From assembly GCF_024721975.1 (NCBI RefSeq), contig NZ_JANQBB010000002.1, forward strand, positions 620,001 through 684,000: a DNA stretch of 64,000 nucleotides, given 5' to 3'. The DNA is from Paenibacillus endoradicis (GTDB lineage Bacteria > Bacillota > Bacilli > Paenibacillales > Paenibacillaceae). This document shows, piece after piece, positions 7,961-18,164 of this stretch (the stretch's first letter is position 1; every line of letters begins with the position of its first letter). The notes under the pieces were generated by a model. It worked only from the letters and a program-made list of their open reading frames with translations. It was not told the origin of the DNA and did no database searches. Position numbers and translations under genes: made by a program.

Positions 7961-9631
7961 CTATGCTTTGCTTGTAGCAGCGCGGTTGTGACTTTGCTCA
8001 ATCGCTTCAGCAGCTAATCCTACTGCTTCCTCTTCTAATGCCTTCACTGCCCACCAACGCACTCGCAGCCGTAATCGTTCCGTCTTCTCGTGTACTTTCA
8101 CTCCAATACGGAAGCTGCCTTTACTCGGATATTGAATATGCGCTAATGATACTTTAGGGAAATCTAGTTCATACTCACTACCCTTAAATACGTCTTTGTC
8201 GCCTACTACAATCGTATCGCTTCGCTTCCACATTTCAGGAACAGGTATATTGCTTTGTCCATCTTCATCACTTAGTGCAAGTGTGAGCAGAACGGGAAGA
8301 TGCACATCGAATCCATGCTCAATTTCATCAGAAATAAATCGGCGTTGTTTACGATGGTACCATTTCAATTTTTTCTCCGGCTCAATCGAGATTTCTACGA
8401 CGCCAGTAATCACCTGCTGCTCTTCAAGTTCTTCAATTTGCGGAGGGATAAGTCTCGCAAATTCTTCTTCAATGGTAGGGAAAGGGATAACGTGATCATC
8501 TGTACTAATCGGTTCATCAAGTTCCGTTTGCCCTGAATGCTCAGGTGTTGAAAGATTACTAGATAGTAGCATTTTATAAAGTAAAGTTGGGTTCACAACA
8601 TAATCATGAAAAGGCTGTTGAATCACTTTATCGATGACATAGCTTGCTCCCATTTGCAACAAGTTAATTTGCGCGATATAGATGCAAGGATCACTTGGGG
8701 CTTCCATCGCTTGATCCAAAGGACGAGCATAGTAAGCATGAAGAATTCGATCTGCCACCGACTCCTTACTAATCTGCACTGACTGCTTAGGCAAAGATAG
8801 GTCATACAATAAACGTTCTCCAATAACAAGTTTAGAGCTTCCAGACACTGATGTTAGTTGAATATGTTTACTTTTTTCATCGCCATCAGCTTGATGAGCG
8901 CGTAATGTAATTATTTTTTCATACCTTGTGCTATTAGCCTCAGTCGGCTCACTGAAAACGACTTTACCATCAATAAGACCATCAACAATATCGGCATGTT
9001 CAAGTTCTAACTCATATTGGAAAGAAATCGGAGAAGTTTGAAGCGTTTTTTCAATAATGAGCTTTAGTTCAAAACTTTGTCCGTATTCTACGTAACGTGG
9101 CAACTGCTGATAAATACGAACCTGACCATCATCGTACCAACTCCATGTATCTTCAATGAGATAATCATATTCGAACTGCTGTGGCTTAGGCGCTTGTTCC
9201 GTAATGAAAATACGATAGCTTTCTAGTATTCGATTATGCTCGCTAACTTCCTCACTAGAGCCAACTCCACCCGCTACAGTATGAACTGGTTCTTTGCCTT
9301 TCTCATCATAAGCTATACAAAGATAGACGTTTTTTGCATAATCATTATTTGTAAATCCATCTACATTCGATAGCTTAATCGTAACAGGAGAAGCAACTAC
9401 GATTTCTCGACCTAATTTATCAAGTGCAACTCCTGTTTCCATTGAAATAGATTTGTCATCAACTGCAACAACCTGTAACCCTGATACTACTCCGCTTCCA
9501 AATAAAAGACGATTGCTTAATCGGTGTTTATCGGAGTTATACGTTTGCTCAGACATAAAATCTCGTACTGTTAGCAACTTACCATAGAAATACCGATTAC
9601 GTTCAAACGGAACATATCTTGCTCTATTCAT
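7961..9631 (-). CDS. eCIS-associated protein with YFYGKLLT-DF N-terminal motif
   Basis: This encodes 556 residues with a good AGGAG site upstream, 22 bases behind the P2 gpI-like gene, and it is the last gene of the particle run. The N-terminus (residues ~10-60) has RYFYGKLLTVRDFMSEQ, then a conserved-looking NRLLFGSGVVSGLQV block. I associate this pattern with a family repeatedly found at the baseplate end of phage-tail-like clusters, but I cannot name a solved structure. The middle is beta-rich with PRYVEYGQSFELKLII-type strands. The C-terminal third is acidic and then beta-rich again. No signal peptide or membrane segment is visible. It may be a baseplate-periphery or fibre-attachment component. 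The role is inferred from position. Confidence 0.7.
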   Translation of the reverse strand: MNRARYVPFERNRYFYGKLLTVRDFMSEQTYNSDKHRLSNRLLFGSGVVSGLQVVAVDDKSISMETGVALDKLGREIVVASPVTIKLSNVDGFTNNDYAKNVYLCIAYDEKGKEPVHTVAGGVGSSEEVSEHNRILESYRIFITEQAPKPQQFEYDYLIEDTWSWYDDGQVRIYQQLPRYVEYGQSFELKLIIEKTLQTSPISFQYELELEHADIVDGLIDGKVVFSEPTEANSTRYEKIITLRAHQADGDEKSKHIQLTSVSGSSKLVIGERLLYDLSLPKQSVQISKESVADRILHAYYARPLDQAMEAPSDPCIYIAQINLLQMGASYVIDKVIQQPFHDYVVNPTLLYKMLLSSNLSTPEHSGQTELDEPISTDDHVIPFPTIEEEFARLIPPQIEELEEQQVITGVVEISIEPEKKLKWYHRKQRRFISDEIEHGFDVHLPVLLTLALSDEDGQSNIPVPEMWKRSDTIVVGDKDVFKGSEYELDFPKVSLAHIQYPSKGSFRIGVKVHEKTERLRLRVRWWAVKALEEEAVGLAAEAIEQSHNRAATSKA

Positions 9632-9653
9632 ACGCTCATTCCTCTCCTTTATC

Positions 9654-11729
9654 TTATTCCAATCGAGAATTCAACCCTAATCTAGTATGTTTATCCATGC
9701 GATTGTCTTGACCAACATCAATCGTAATCGTATGATGTGGCATTGATGATCGACCATCTAATGTAAGTAAAGTAGGTTCTGATAATACAGTGTTCATCCC
9801 TAGATAAGAATGAAGATCCATATATACCCACGGCTGTAATATAACTAATTTGAAAGTAGCAAATACAGGCTTATAGTTCTCAACAATATGCTGTAACGTT
9901 ACTCTTTTAAGCTCGGTATCTACATGTTCTGCTTTTACTAGTACATTGAATGCGTGCGGGTCTGCAGCATACAAACGTTCAGCTACGTCTCCAAGTTCCA
10001 CGTTCTCTTTCAACGGCTTAATTTGCTCATATTCAAGAACAATTGGTGTAAATCCTGTATAAATGCGCACTAATGTTTCAATTGCATACTTTGTACCACG
10101 CATACTATATAACTTTGGTGCTACCTTCATTAACTCTCTTAATTGGTTCTCTGACCAATAATCATCTGATTCAATACCTAACCATCCCAGTAACCAATGC
10201 AACGATTGCCCTTTGACTTGATTAGGCTCTAAACTTCTCGTAACCGAAGCAATGCTTTGATCAGTATCTTCTAATAGACTTTGATAGATACTTAAGTATC
10301 GCGATAGAAAATCTTGCGATGTAGCTTCCCTTTGATAAATACTTGGCAAATAAGTAAGATAAGAACTTCTTGGAAAATATACTTCCATACTTTCAATAAT
10401 AGGAGAGTGCATGCTCGATCCGATCAATTCTATGAAAATCCATAAGTAGCGACCGTTCGCACGATGTAATAATGCATCCTCAGCATCTTTCAATGGCGTT
10501 ATCCATAGCGGAGCAAGCGTATCTAGCTTCTCTAGTACTGGTATAGACTCATTACGGATGTATTGGTCTAAGTGGATTATTTCCTGACCGAGTACGATCT
10601 CTAACTGATCAGAGGCGTAATAACTTAAATTCCATTGTGTATCTTGCTGCTTATGTACTTGTAACTTCACCCTATGCCATTCCGTCGCCGCTACACCACT
10701 ATCAAGACTTTGACTACACCATACACCAATATGTCCATGTCGCTCTTCCCAATAGGCTGTTTCAGATATTGGATGTACGGTATAGATTTCATGCTCCTTA
10801 TCATTCCATATATATAGATTATGCTTTCCTGCTTCTACTTGTTGACCACGAGCTAACTCCATCTGACCTCGTTTATTAATGCTTCCATCAAGTGAAAAAG
10901 AGATCAACTCACAACCTAGTACATCATCTTCTTGAGACACCAACGCCCAATACTGATGATTAGCATGATAGCAAATAGAACGGACATTTTGAAACGGTAA
11001 TGCTACTGTAATTAATGACAACATATTATTGTTTAATTGCCACCGAAGTAGACGTTGTTCATTGCAATCAAGAATGAGAACGTTACGTTGATCGTCTAGC
11101 AGTAACTGATAATGTTTCTGTCCTGCTGGAACTTGAAGTTGCTGTTGCTGGTCAAACAATGCTTTACGCTTCGGCAACTCAACATTAAGTATAGGCTCAC
11201 CAATGGCATCAAAACGTAGTAATTGTGTATCCTCAGTAGAGGATACTTGACCGATAATAATTACTCCATCCTGATCGTCGTTAATTAACTCATAACCAAT
11301 AAAATAATCACTATACCAAGCTGTTGTACTCCATTTCAATTGTGCACGATCCAGTAAAAAAGATTGCAGCATACTTCCATGTTCACCATCATAAAGCACA
11401 ACAATTGACTCACGATTCACTGCAATTCTAGCCGGCTGATAGCTCTCCTCATAGGGAAGACTCATGACCAATTCCACTAAAGAACTAACAAGATCAGTAC
11501 GCCATATACAGCATTTCGAATCTAACATATACCATCGTCCATCGTCCGTTAGCACTGTATCAATAATAAACTCATGACCATGTGCGAGAGGAATTGATGT
11601 ACGCTTCACTTGGCGATACATATAATCTCTAGCTATTTGCAACCCTGCAAGCTCTCCTTGTAACTGAAACGTCGTCCCGTTGCTCCAATCGGAGGGCTTA
11701 CGAAATGTAAAAAAAGTAGGTTGATTCAT
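9654..11729 (-). CDS. eCIS tail protein, P2 gpI-like with N-terminal beta-propeller-like region
   Basis: This encodes 691 residues with TAGGAGG upstream of the ATG. Residues ~1-400 are a series of beta-strand repeats (e.g. GRWYMLDSKCCIWRTD, NVLILDCNEQRLLRW) that resemble a propeller. Residues ~455-570 match the phage tail P2 gpI / TIGR02242 pattern: YLTYLPSIYQ, then SLEPNQVKGQSLHWLLGWLG, then LYSMRGTKYAIETLVRIYTG. In P2-type tails gpI is a baseplate component linking wedge and fibre; the corresponding eCIS protein is baseplate-proximal. The C-terminal ~60 residues end in a beta-rich segment containing LHSYLGMNTVLSE. Three tandem copies of the locus repeat separate it from the preceding baseplate-J gene. 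Confidence 0.85.
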   Translation of the reverse strand: MNQPTFFTFRKPSDWSNGTTFQLQGELAGLQIARDYMYRQVKRTSIPLAHGHEFIIDTVLTDDGRWYMLDSKCCIWRTDLVSSLVELVMSLPYEESYQPARIAVNRESIVVLYDGEHGSMLQSFLLDRAQLKWSTTAWYSDYFIGYELINDDQDGVIIIGQVSSTEDTQLLRFDAIGEPILNVELPKRKALFDQQQQLQVPAGQKHYQLLLDDQRNVLILDCNEQRLLRWQLNNNMLSLITVALPFQNVRSICYHANHQYWALVSQEDDVLGCELISFSLDGSINKRGQMELARGQQVEAGKHNLYIWNDKEHEIYTVHPISETAYWEERHGHIGVWCSQSLDSGVAATEWHRVKLQVHKQQDTQWNLSYYASDQLEIVLGQEIIHLDQYIRNESIPVLEKLDTLAPLWITPLKDAEDALLHRANGRYLWIFIELIGSSMHSPIIESMEVYFPRSSYLTYLPSIYQREATSQDFLSRYLSIYQSLLEDTDQSIASVTRSLEPNQVKGQSLHWLLGWLGIESDDYWSENQLRELMKVAPKLYSMRGTKYAIETLVRIYTGFTPIVLEYEQIKPLKENVELGDVAERLYAADPHAFNVLVKAEHVDTELKRVTLQHIVENYKPVFATFKLVILQPWVYMDLHSYLGMNTVLSEPTLLTLDGRSSMPHHTITIDVGQDNRMDKHTRLGLNSRLE

Positions 11730-11843
11730 TGAGTAATCCTCCTAAAACATTTAATTAATATTCTTCTCATTAATCAAATGTAACGTCGTAAGCATAAACA
11801 TGTTTGTTCAATGTCTGCTTTTTGAAATCCTCTCATAATGTAG

Positions 11844-12009
11844 GTTCAAAAAGTGGACTTTCAGAACCGAGAAGATGACCCACAGCGGAAACGAGTAGCA
11901 CAGCGTACGTTTTGTGTACGTGAGCACACGCAGGCTTTCGATGGGGGACATCTTCGATGCCGAATATACTGCGAAGCCAATCATCGTTATCAAAGTCCTC
12001 TTTTTGAAC
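11844..12009 (-). repeat. eCIS-locus repeat element, tandem copy 1
   Basis: This 166-bp unit begins GTTCAAAAAGTGG and ends CCTCTTTTTGAAC on the plus strand, imperfect terminal inverted repeats in this copy. It is separated by a 17-base spacer (TTCCTCTCATAATGTAG) from the next unit, giving a 183-bp period. The interior has further inverted motifs around CGTACGTTTTGTGTACGTG. Confidence 0.9.
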
Positions 12010-12026
12010 TTCCTCTCATAATGTAG

Positions 12027-12192
12027 GTTCAAAAAGCGGGCGTTCAGAACCGAGAAGATGACCCACAGCGGAAACGAGTAGCACAGCGTACGCTTTGTGT
12101 ACGTGAGCACACGCAGGCTTTCGATGGGGGACATCTTCGATGCCGAATATACTGCGAAGCCAATCATCGTTATCAAAGTCCGCTTTTTGAAC
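12027..12192 (-). repeat. eCIS-locus repeat element, tandem copy 2
   Basis: This 166-bp unit is almost identical to its neighbours. Its ends GTTCAAAAAGCGG and CCGCTTTTTGAAC are perfect 13-bp terminal inverted repeats. Across the 17-base spacer to the next copy the facing ends form a strong hairpin. Confidence 0.92.
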
Positions 12193-12209
12193 TTCCTCTC
12201 ATAATGTAG

Positions 12210-12375
12210 GTTCAAAAAGCGGGCGTTCAGAACCGAGAAGATGACCCACAGCGGAAACGAGTAGCACAGCGTACGCTTTGTGTACGTGAGCACACGCAGG
12301 CTTTCGATGGGGGACATATTCGATGCCGAATATACTGCGAAGCCAATCATCGTTATCAAAGTCCGCTTTTTGAAC
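12210..12375 (-). repeat. eCIS-locus repeat element, tandem copy 3
   Basis: This 166-bp third tandem copy has perfect 13-bp terminal inverted repeats and ends just past the stop of the 720-residue baseplate protein gene. Because the tandem period (183) is a multiple of three, one minus-strand frame stays open through all three copies; I regard that frame as spurious. Confidence 0.92.
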
Positions 12376-12380
12376 TTCCC

Positions 12381-14543
12381 CTAATTGTTTGTCAGAACAA
12401 ATTCGACATCATGCCCCCCCGAGTAAGCCAATCCATTAGGCGGAATAATAATATCTCCGCCCTCATCCTGATACACATTATTACCTTCTGCCATTAACCA
12501 CACATCTTGGATATACTGCACTCCCGCTACGGTATGAATCATGTCATAAACATCGCTCTTATATATGGCCCTGCCGAATTCCCATCCTTCAGAATGTACT
12601 GAGGTTTCAGGCTTCAACCAGCCATTTAACGCCTGAATAACGTCATGCTCTTTTCCTTCATATTGAGGAGTAACAACTATAATTGCACGAATCGTCACTT
12701 TAATGTATTCAGGTGCAATGATGTGAAACTGTGATGTTAACAAGCGGTAAGGTTCAAGATGAGTAGCAATCGTCAAGCGAAGTCCTTCACTTGGGATCGG
12801 AAAACTACGTGAGCTCTCAGGAACGACTACAACTGATATATGTCCCATCGCTCGCTCATTAGGGTAATTGTTCAACCTTGTATGATAGCCAGCAATTGCT
12901 CTTATTCGCGCTATTCGTATCCCTGGAATTTCAAGGACACGTTGCTCAATATCTGCAGTTGTAATGCCGCATTTTGGTTCAAGAACTTCAAGCTTAATAC
13001 GATCCAGTGCTTCGCTAACGCTTTCTTCCTCTGTCCCACCATAAGCTGGAAACAAGTTTGTTAGACGCAATGCATTTTTTCTTAGTACCATTTCACGAAT
13101 CGTATCTTCCTTCACATTACCAGCACTTCCTACACCCGTTCGATAACTAATAAATCTAATATTACGAGACGTAGATGCTGGAGGAGATATCCCATGTATT
13201 CCATCTGAAAACTGTATTTGTGACTCGTCATTAGATAAAATATAATGTCTGCTATACGTATTGGAATCATCAAAATCTAATACTGAATCCCAGTCTTCCC
13301 ATAACATGCAACCTAACTTAGCTGAGTAAGCACCTACTTGCAGGCGGACTTGGTTCGAAAATACTGACGGTATAGGTAGATCATACTTTTGAAATGAAAT
13401 ACCATTACCCGCTGCTATATATTGTTGAGCTATAAATTCTGGTTGAACAGCTACAATTCTAATGCTATTCGTACCAACTGGTACCAATGAAGAAGGTAAC
13501 AGTATTATCTTCAGATGAGAGGCATCGTGAACTAATTCATATCCATTGCTTGAAATATCAATCCAACCATTATGAACAAAATATTGCACTTGAATATGAC
13601 CTTCCATAAATAAAGCATGATATAAATAGACGTGAATCGGATCTATCTGTCCAATCATCATATCTTGCTCCGACCAACCCTCGAATGTTTGTTCCATACA
13701 CCACGTCTGACCTTGCGTAGCAAACACTTCATTCCACACTAGTCTACGGATGCGTGGCACATCATCAAAGCTACCGCTCAACAGTTTTGCCCGTAATGCT
13801 GTCACCTTACTTGAACCTACAGGAATTTCGAATAGAATTGGACCACTTTGATGCATACAATACGATTCATCACGTTCCATTCGAACTGGTTTCCAACTAT
13901 CTCCATGTTCGTCCTCATCTAAGTAACTCCATTGTACGTAAGCAGACGGTGTAAAATTTTTATACCGTGCAGGAATACGTATCGTTGGTTCTTGACGATC
14001 CAGTTCAATCCACAAAGATAGTGGCATTTGACGTGGCAGCGGTTCCGCAAGCTTCAGTTCCATCGTTGCATCCTGCTGTGCATGTTCTCCAAATGGATAA
14101 ATTACTGATCGACCAGTCGTCATGTCCTGTGACAAATGATGGATATCGTCCATACGATAAAGTGTGATTTTTTGGCTTATATCTGGGATAATATTAATTG
14201 AACGTACCGTTTCAAATACTAATTGCCCTACCTTCAATTGTGTTCCAAGTGGTATATAGGTTTGCTTACTAGCATGAGAAAAGCTTAGTGAAGTCGTTGC
14301 AGGCATACGATGACGCGGCATACCTCCAAGTAATTTTAGAAATTTAAGTTCGTGAGTAACAGATAGAGAGTCTAACTCGTATTGCTGCATTTCCAGATGC
14401 CAAGCCAACATTTCAAGTAATGTAATACCTGGGTCATGAGCATTCTCATCTGTCCAATCAGGCGCGATACGTGGTATGAGGTCTCTCGCTTCACGCACAA
14501 GTTGTTCAAAACTACGATCATCCAGATTAGGTATCGGTAACAT
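12381..14543 (-). CDS. Baseplate J-like assembly protein (Afp11/12-like)
   Basis: This encodes 720 residues, with an AAGGAG site 8 bases before the ATG. The N-terminus reads MLPIPNLDDRSFEQLV...IAPDWTDENAHDPGIT, with LLEMLAWHLEM, the pattern of the 'putative baseplate assembly protein' family (TIGR02243, baseplate_J). The C-terminal half carries the gpJ/gp6-like core: GVGSAGNVKEDTI, FPAYGGTEEESVSEALDRI, then VVVPESS and a GWEFGRAIYKSDVY region near the end. These proteins build the wedge ring that surrounds the hub. It is 15 bases downstream of the 1043-residue paralogue, so they are co-translated and likely co-assembled. Confidence 0.9.
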   Translation of the reverse strand: MLPIPNLDDRSFEQLVREARDLIPRIAPDWTDENAHDPGITLLEMLAWHLEMQQYELDSLSVTHELKFLKLLGGMPRHRMPATTSLSFSHASKQTYIPLGTQLKVGQLVFETVRSINIIPDISQKITLYRMDDIHHLSQDMTTGRSVIYPFGEHAQQDATMELKLAEPLPRQMPLSLWIELDRQEPTIRIPARYKNFTPSAYVQWSYLDEDEHGDSWKPVRMERDESYCMHQSGPILFEIPVGSSKVTALRAKLLSGSFDDVPRIRRLVWNEVFATQGQTWCMEQTFEGWSEQDMMIGQIDPIHVYLYHALFMEGHIQVQYFVHNGWIDISSNGYELVHDASHLKIILLPSSLVPVGTNSIRIVAVQPEFIAQQYIAAGNGISFQKYDLPIPSVFSNQVRLQVGAYSAKLGCMLWEDWDSVLDFDDSNTYSRHYILSNDESQIQFSDGIHGISPPASTSRNIRFISYRTGVGSAGNVKEDTIREMVLRKNALRLTNLFPAYGGTEEESVSEALDRIKLEVLEPKCGITTADIEQRVLEIPGIRIARIRAIAGYHTRLNNYPNERAMGHISVVVVPESSRSFPIPSEGLRLTIATHLEPYRLLTSQFHIIAPEYIKVTIRAIIVVTPQYEGKEHDVIQALNGWLKPETSVHSEGWEFGRAIYKSDVYDMIHTVAGVQYIQDVWLMAEGNNVYQDEGGDIIIPPNGLAYSGGHDVEFVLTNN

Positions 14544-14558
14544 GACAATGACTCCTTT

Positions 14559-17500
14559 CTATTGGTGTAACTCAATAGTCAATTGATGTTGACCAGGTAT
14601 TACGATACTGTGTGGCAACTCATCTATACGATCTGGATTCCATTCGCTACGTTCACCATTTTCAAGCTTATAGGACTCTAGTAATAGCTGCGGAATATGG
14701 ACGACTGGTCCTACAGATTTCATTAGTGCATAGAACATGGATGGATGAATCATTCCACCAATTTCCCAGCCACGTCCATCAGTATTTCCCGTTAATGGAT
14801 GTAAAAATTGCTCTAATTTCAACAACAATTCACGTTCAACTAGCACAACTTCATCCATATTGCGTACCCAAATCGTAGCTCGAACTCCAATTTCTAAATA
14901 TACAGGTTCGATAACTTGAAGCTTATTAGGAAATGCAATACTTGCCGCTGTAGCCTGCAATAACGTATGCTCAACAGCCTTTTTCAACTCTTGAAAATGT
15001 GCACCTTGTCGTCTGCCAGATTGAGGCATTACGATAATAGTTAATGCACCTAATTCCTTTTCTAGCTTCACATTACGATTGGGTAAACACTTTACTTTAG
15101 CTACGTTCGGATGTGCTTCCTTCGTCATCCATTCAAAATCTTCTGCTATGACGGCTCTCTTGCGATGCGCAAAAACTTTAGATCCACGTTCTACTGCTTC
15201 TTTAATGGTACCTGCATCGCAGCCTCCTGCCGCTTCCTCAAAATTATGAACCGAATCCACAAAAGCAATCGCATTTTGCATCGTTGTAATTTCTCGTTTG
15301 CCTACATTACCACGTCTTCCACCACCGCTAATATAATTAACCTTTACTTGGTCATCACCAACGACGGACACTGTTCTACCTTGTTTACCGTCACCAAACG
15401 TAATTCTACCTGCTGCTCTATCTATTCGATAATGCCGATCTGTCGGTTTAGAACGTAGAAATTGATCGACATGCTCATACCGAATCCATACTTTCATTAA
15501 TTGTTGTTCGGAATCATGGATTAACTTCAAACGATAAGGGATATCAATCTGTAACTGACTTAATTCATGTGAGCTAATACTATCTGTTTCATCCACCCAT
15601 ACTTCTTCTGCTAGTACTGGCGTTAACGATAGAGCATAATAACTGGCATGAACATCTTGGGCAATATGATAGCCATCAACGAAACTAGGCAACTCGCCTT
15701 CAATCGTCATCTGTTGTAATACGGTTAAAGTATTTAAGATGATCTGTTTTACTCTAGGCTCGTATACCTTTTCGTTACTTGCGTAAAAACGAGTATCTCG
15801 ATTAATTGCTCTTATCCAATACGATTGTTTACCAAAATGATGGCTATATGCGAAGTCTTGTGGGCCAACAAATTGTATCGTTCCACTTTGTGTAAATCCT
15901 TGCGTTTCATCAGCTACCGCCAAGGAAGTCCATACTGCCGATGTCCCCACACTACGTAGATACTCCCATTGAATATGAGGTATTTCATCACTGGTCCAAT
16001 TTTTTGTAATCATATCGATATAGAGATGTATAGGACCACGAGTCGGAGCGTGATCGAAACCAAACCATACCGTTGGCTGATAACCGCTTAACGGTAGAAA
16101 TGGGCGAAAAGGCATACCTCCACTACGCATTTCTGGAGAACGATCTATTAGTTCTAAGTTGTTCAACGTTATAAATTGTTGTGGAGCATATAACGGTTCT
16201 GCATACTTATAACTCAGCTGAAGCTGTGACACAAAAGGTGAATAGTAGACTGCATCAATCGAATAGGCATTGTTTACCGAAACAATACGTCCACGTATCC
16301 AGTAGTTTAATTCTGAGTTTACATCAGTAGCCTCAATATCTATTGGACACACGAAGCTTAGCTCACAAGTTTGTTTGCCTTCCCAAATCATATTGAACAT
16401 CGTACTTGCAGTATCCGCTACTTCTAATTGAACCCAAGAACGACCATTCCAATATTCCCACTGCACATGCGTAATTGTTACGATATCTGGTTGGTCTACC
16501 TTATCAAGTGCATCGCGCTTCATAATTGGTTTCCAATTAATCGGTTTCGGCTTATTCGGAAATAGACGATGCATATGATATTCAAGTTGGAATACTATTG
16601 TCGTTAATGCCCCTCGCTTAGATAACGTCTCTTCACTACTAATATAGAACAATCCATAGGGAGCAAAGAAATCGCCAAACGGCTCAGCACCTTGCACCGT
16701 ATTAACAGCCATATCGTTGTAATACGTTCGGTCTGCAAACATCCCGATTGTCTCTTTCGCTAAGGCATAATCCGTTTTCATAATAACGCGCTCGAATTGT
16801 ACTTTACCTAGTACCGATCCTCCCGCAACATCAGAGAGTGAAAAGGCGCGACAGCGAATCCAGCGACCTTCCCTGCCTTCAACAACAGTATGTTGTAGCT
16901 TGCGCCGTGTTAATTTTAAGAGGCGAATAATTGCGCCATAACTATGAACTGCATCAAACTCCACCCATTGTCCATCACTGTAATACTCCCATACCACCTT
17001 ATCTAAATCTGCTAATATAGCTACTGATTCTAATAAGGCAGATTCACGCTGTGTATGTATGAATGTAAGCTCTATAGAAGCAGGTTCATGAACTAGTAAT
17101 AAAAAATCATGTGCAAGATATACCGTATGTTCTTGAATATTTATTCCTTCACTACCATATAACGCTATTGGTGTTACTTGTTCGGTAGCACTATCAGAAC
17201 TGATGTCGACACCATCATTACGATGAACAATAACACGATCTTTACGAGGGTAAACAGATATGATTTGTTGTAACTTAGCTGTTGTTAGTAAGGCAGGTCT
17301 GGAAGTTTCAAATACGATAGGATCACTGCTGTCCATACTATTAGCTGATAATTGTATTCCTTTATCGATGAACACTGATTCCGGTGTTCCTTCAGCTAAT
17401 TTGAACGTAACGTGAGCAATAGCAGATGTTGCATGAGCACGCTCAACATTGAAATGATTAAGAAATGTAAGATAGCTTTTATACGGTATTTGATTGAGCC

Positions 17501-17690
17501 TTTGAATATTCCCTTCTAATAAATGGAGAAACATCAATGCGAGAGCACTACCAAAGTCAGGATCATCCTCATTGAATTTCCATTCTGGCGCATAATAAGG
17601 AACCATCATATTCAATTGTTCAATGAGTTGTTGATGCTTACGGGTATCAATTAATGGTGATTGAGTACCCATTCCTAAGCTCGTATTCAT
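14559..17690 (-). CDS. Large baseplate J-like wedge protein (Afp11-like)
   Basis: This encodes 1043 residues. The N-terminal segment (residues ~18-60) has LIEQLNMMVPYYAPEWKFNE with DDPDFGSALALMFLHLLEG, the same start as other eCIS gp6-like wedge proteins. A long beta-rich insertion follows. The baseplate_J core lies around 770-900: RIDRAAGRITFGDGKQG, VNYISGGGRRGNVGKREI, then AGGCDAGTIKEAVERG. The C-terminal domain repeats the arrangement of the 720-residue protein (GNTDGRGWEIGGMIHPS). A pair of J-like proteins of unequal size is the usual arrangement in these systems. It follows gp25 by 19 bases and has a GGAG site 9 bases before the start. Confidence 0.92.
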   Translation of the reverse strand: MNTSLGMGTQSPLIDTRKHQQLIEQLNMMVPYYAPEWKFNEDDPDFGSALALMFLHLLEGNIQRLNQIPYKSYLTFLNHFNVERAHATSAIAHVTFKLAEGTPESVFIDKGIQLSANSMDSSDPIVFETSRPALLTTAKLQQIISVYPRKDRVIVHRNDGVDISSDSATEQVTPIALYGSEGINIQEHTVYLAHDFLLLVHEPASIELTFIHTQRESALLESVAILADLDKVVWEYYSDGQWVEFDAVHSYGAIIRLLKLTRRKLQHTVVEGREGRWIRCRAFSLSDVAGGSVLGKVQFERVIMKTDYALAKETIGMFADRTYYNDMAVNTVQGAEPFGDFFAPYGLFYISSEETLSKRGALTTIVFQLEYHMHRLFPNKPKPINWKPIMKRDALDKVDQPDIVTITHVQWEYWNGRSWVQLEVADTASTMFNMIWEGKQTCELSFVCPIDIEATDVNSELNYWIRGRIVSVNNAYSIDAVYYSPFVSQLQLSYKYAEPLYAPQQFITLNNLELIDRSPEMRSGGMPFRPFLPLSGYQPTVWFGFDHAPTRGPIHLYIDMITKNWTSDEIPHIQWEYLRSVGTSAVWTSLAVADETQGFTQSGTIQFVGPQDFAYSHHFGKQSYWIRAINRDTRFYASNEKVYEPRVKQIILNTLTVLQQMTIEGELPSFVDGYHIAQDVHASYYALSLTPVLAEEVWVDETDSISSHELSQLQIDIPYRLKLIHDSEQQLMKVWIRYEHVDQFLRSKPTDRHYRIDRAAGRITFGDGKQGRTVSVVGDDQVKVNYISGGGRRGNVGKREITTMQNAIAFVDSVHNFEEAAGGCDAGTIKEAVERGSKVFAHRKRAVIAEDFEWMTKEAHPNVAKVKCLPNRNVKLEKELGALTIIVMPQSGRRQGAHFQELKKAVEHTLLQATAASIAFPNKLQVIEPVYLEIGVRATIWVRNMDEVVLVERELLLKLEQFLHPLTGNTDGRGWEIGGMIHPSMFYALMKSVGPVVHIPQLLLESYKLENGERSEWNPDRIDELPHSIVIPGQHQLTIELHQ

Positions 17691-17709
17691 GATTCATCGC
17701 TCCGATGGT

Positions 17710-18111
17710 TTAATTTGATCCTTCATATAAGTAGAAAGGATACACTTGGTTATATAAATTATTAGTAGTTCTAACTGTATATTGAACATGTATATTCAAC
17801 CTATTGTCCTCATTGGGATCAGGTTTTACTTCTACTTCTACTTCATGCACACGTGGTTCCCATTTCATAATGGCGCTCAATACTTCATTCTCGATTAACT
17901 GCAAAGTAACTGCATCATTGTTCTCGAATAAATATTGCTCAATACCACTACCATAGTCAGGGCGCATTACCCGTTCGCCCTTCGATGTCCATATAATAAT
18001 TTTAATCGCCTCAGCTATATCATCCTCGAACTGTGATGACTTCACGCGACCTGTTAGCTCATCAACTTCGATTGGAAATTTCCAACCACGACCCAAAAAT
18101 TCTTTAGACAT
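17710..18111 (-). CDS. gp25-like baseplate wedge protein (Afp9-like)
   Basis: This encodes 133 residues. I chose the ATG at 18111 (MSKEFLGRGWKFP) because GGAGGG lies five bases upstream; an ATG at 18132 precedes that site. The family signature is clear: LGRGWKFPIEVD near the N-terminus, then IKIIIWTSKGERVMRPDYGSG and the C-terminal EPRVHEVEVEV. In T4 and eCIS particles gp25 has lysozyme-like ancestry and joins the wedge to the first sheath ring. It starts a sub-block (gp25, J, J) separated by a repeat element from the spike genes. Confidence 0.95.
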   Translation of the reverse strand: MSKEFLGRGWKFPIEVDELTGRVKSSQFEDDIAEAIKIIIWTSKGERVMRPDYGSGIEQYLFENNDAVTLQLIENEVLSAIMKWEPRVHEVEVEVKPDPNEDNRLNIHVQYTVRTTNNLYNQVYPFYLYEGSN

Positions 18112-18164
18112 TTCCGCCCTCCAATCATGCACTGTCGCTTTTTGAACTACCTATTCCAATAAAG

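Noticed and set aside
11808..12359. 183-residue minus-strand ORF made of three identical 61-residue repeats
   Set aside because: It exists only because the 183-bp repeat period is a multiple of three. It lacks a ribosome binding site, and the same peptide appears wherever the repeat occurs.
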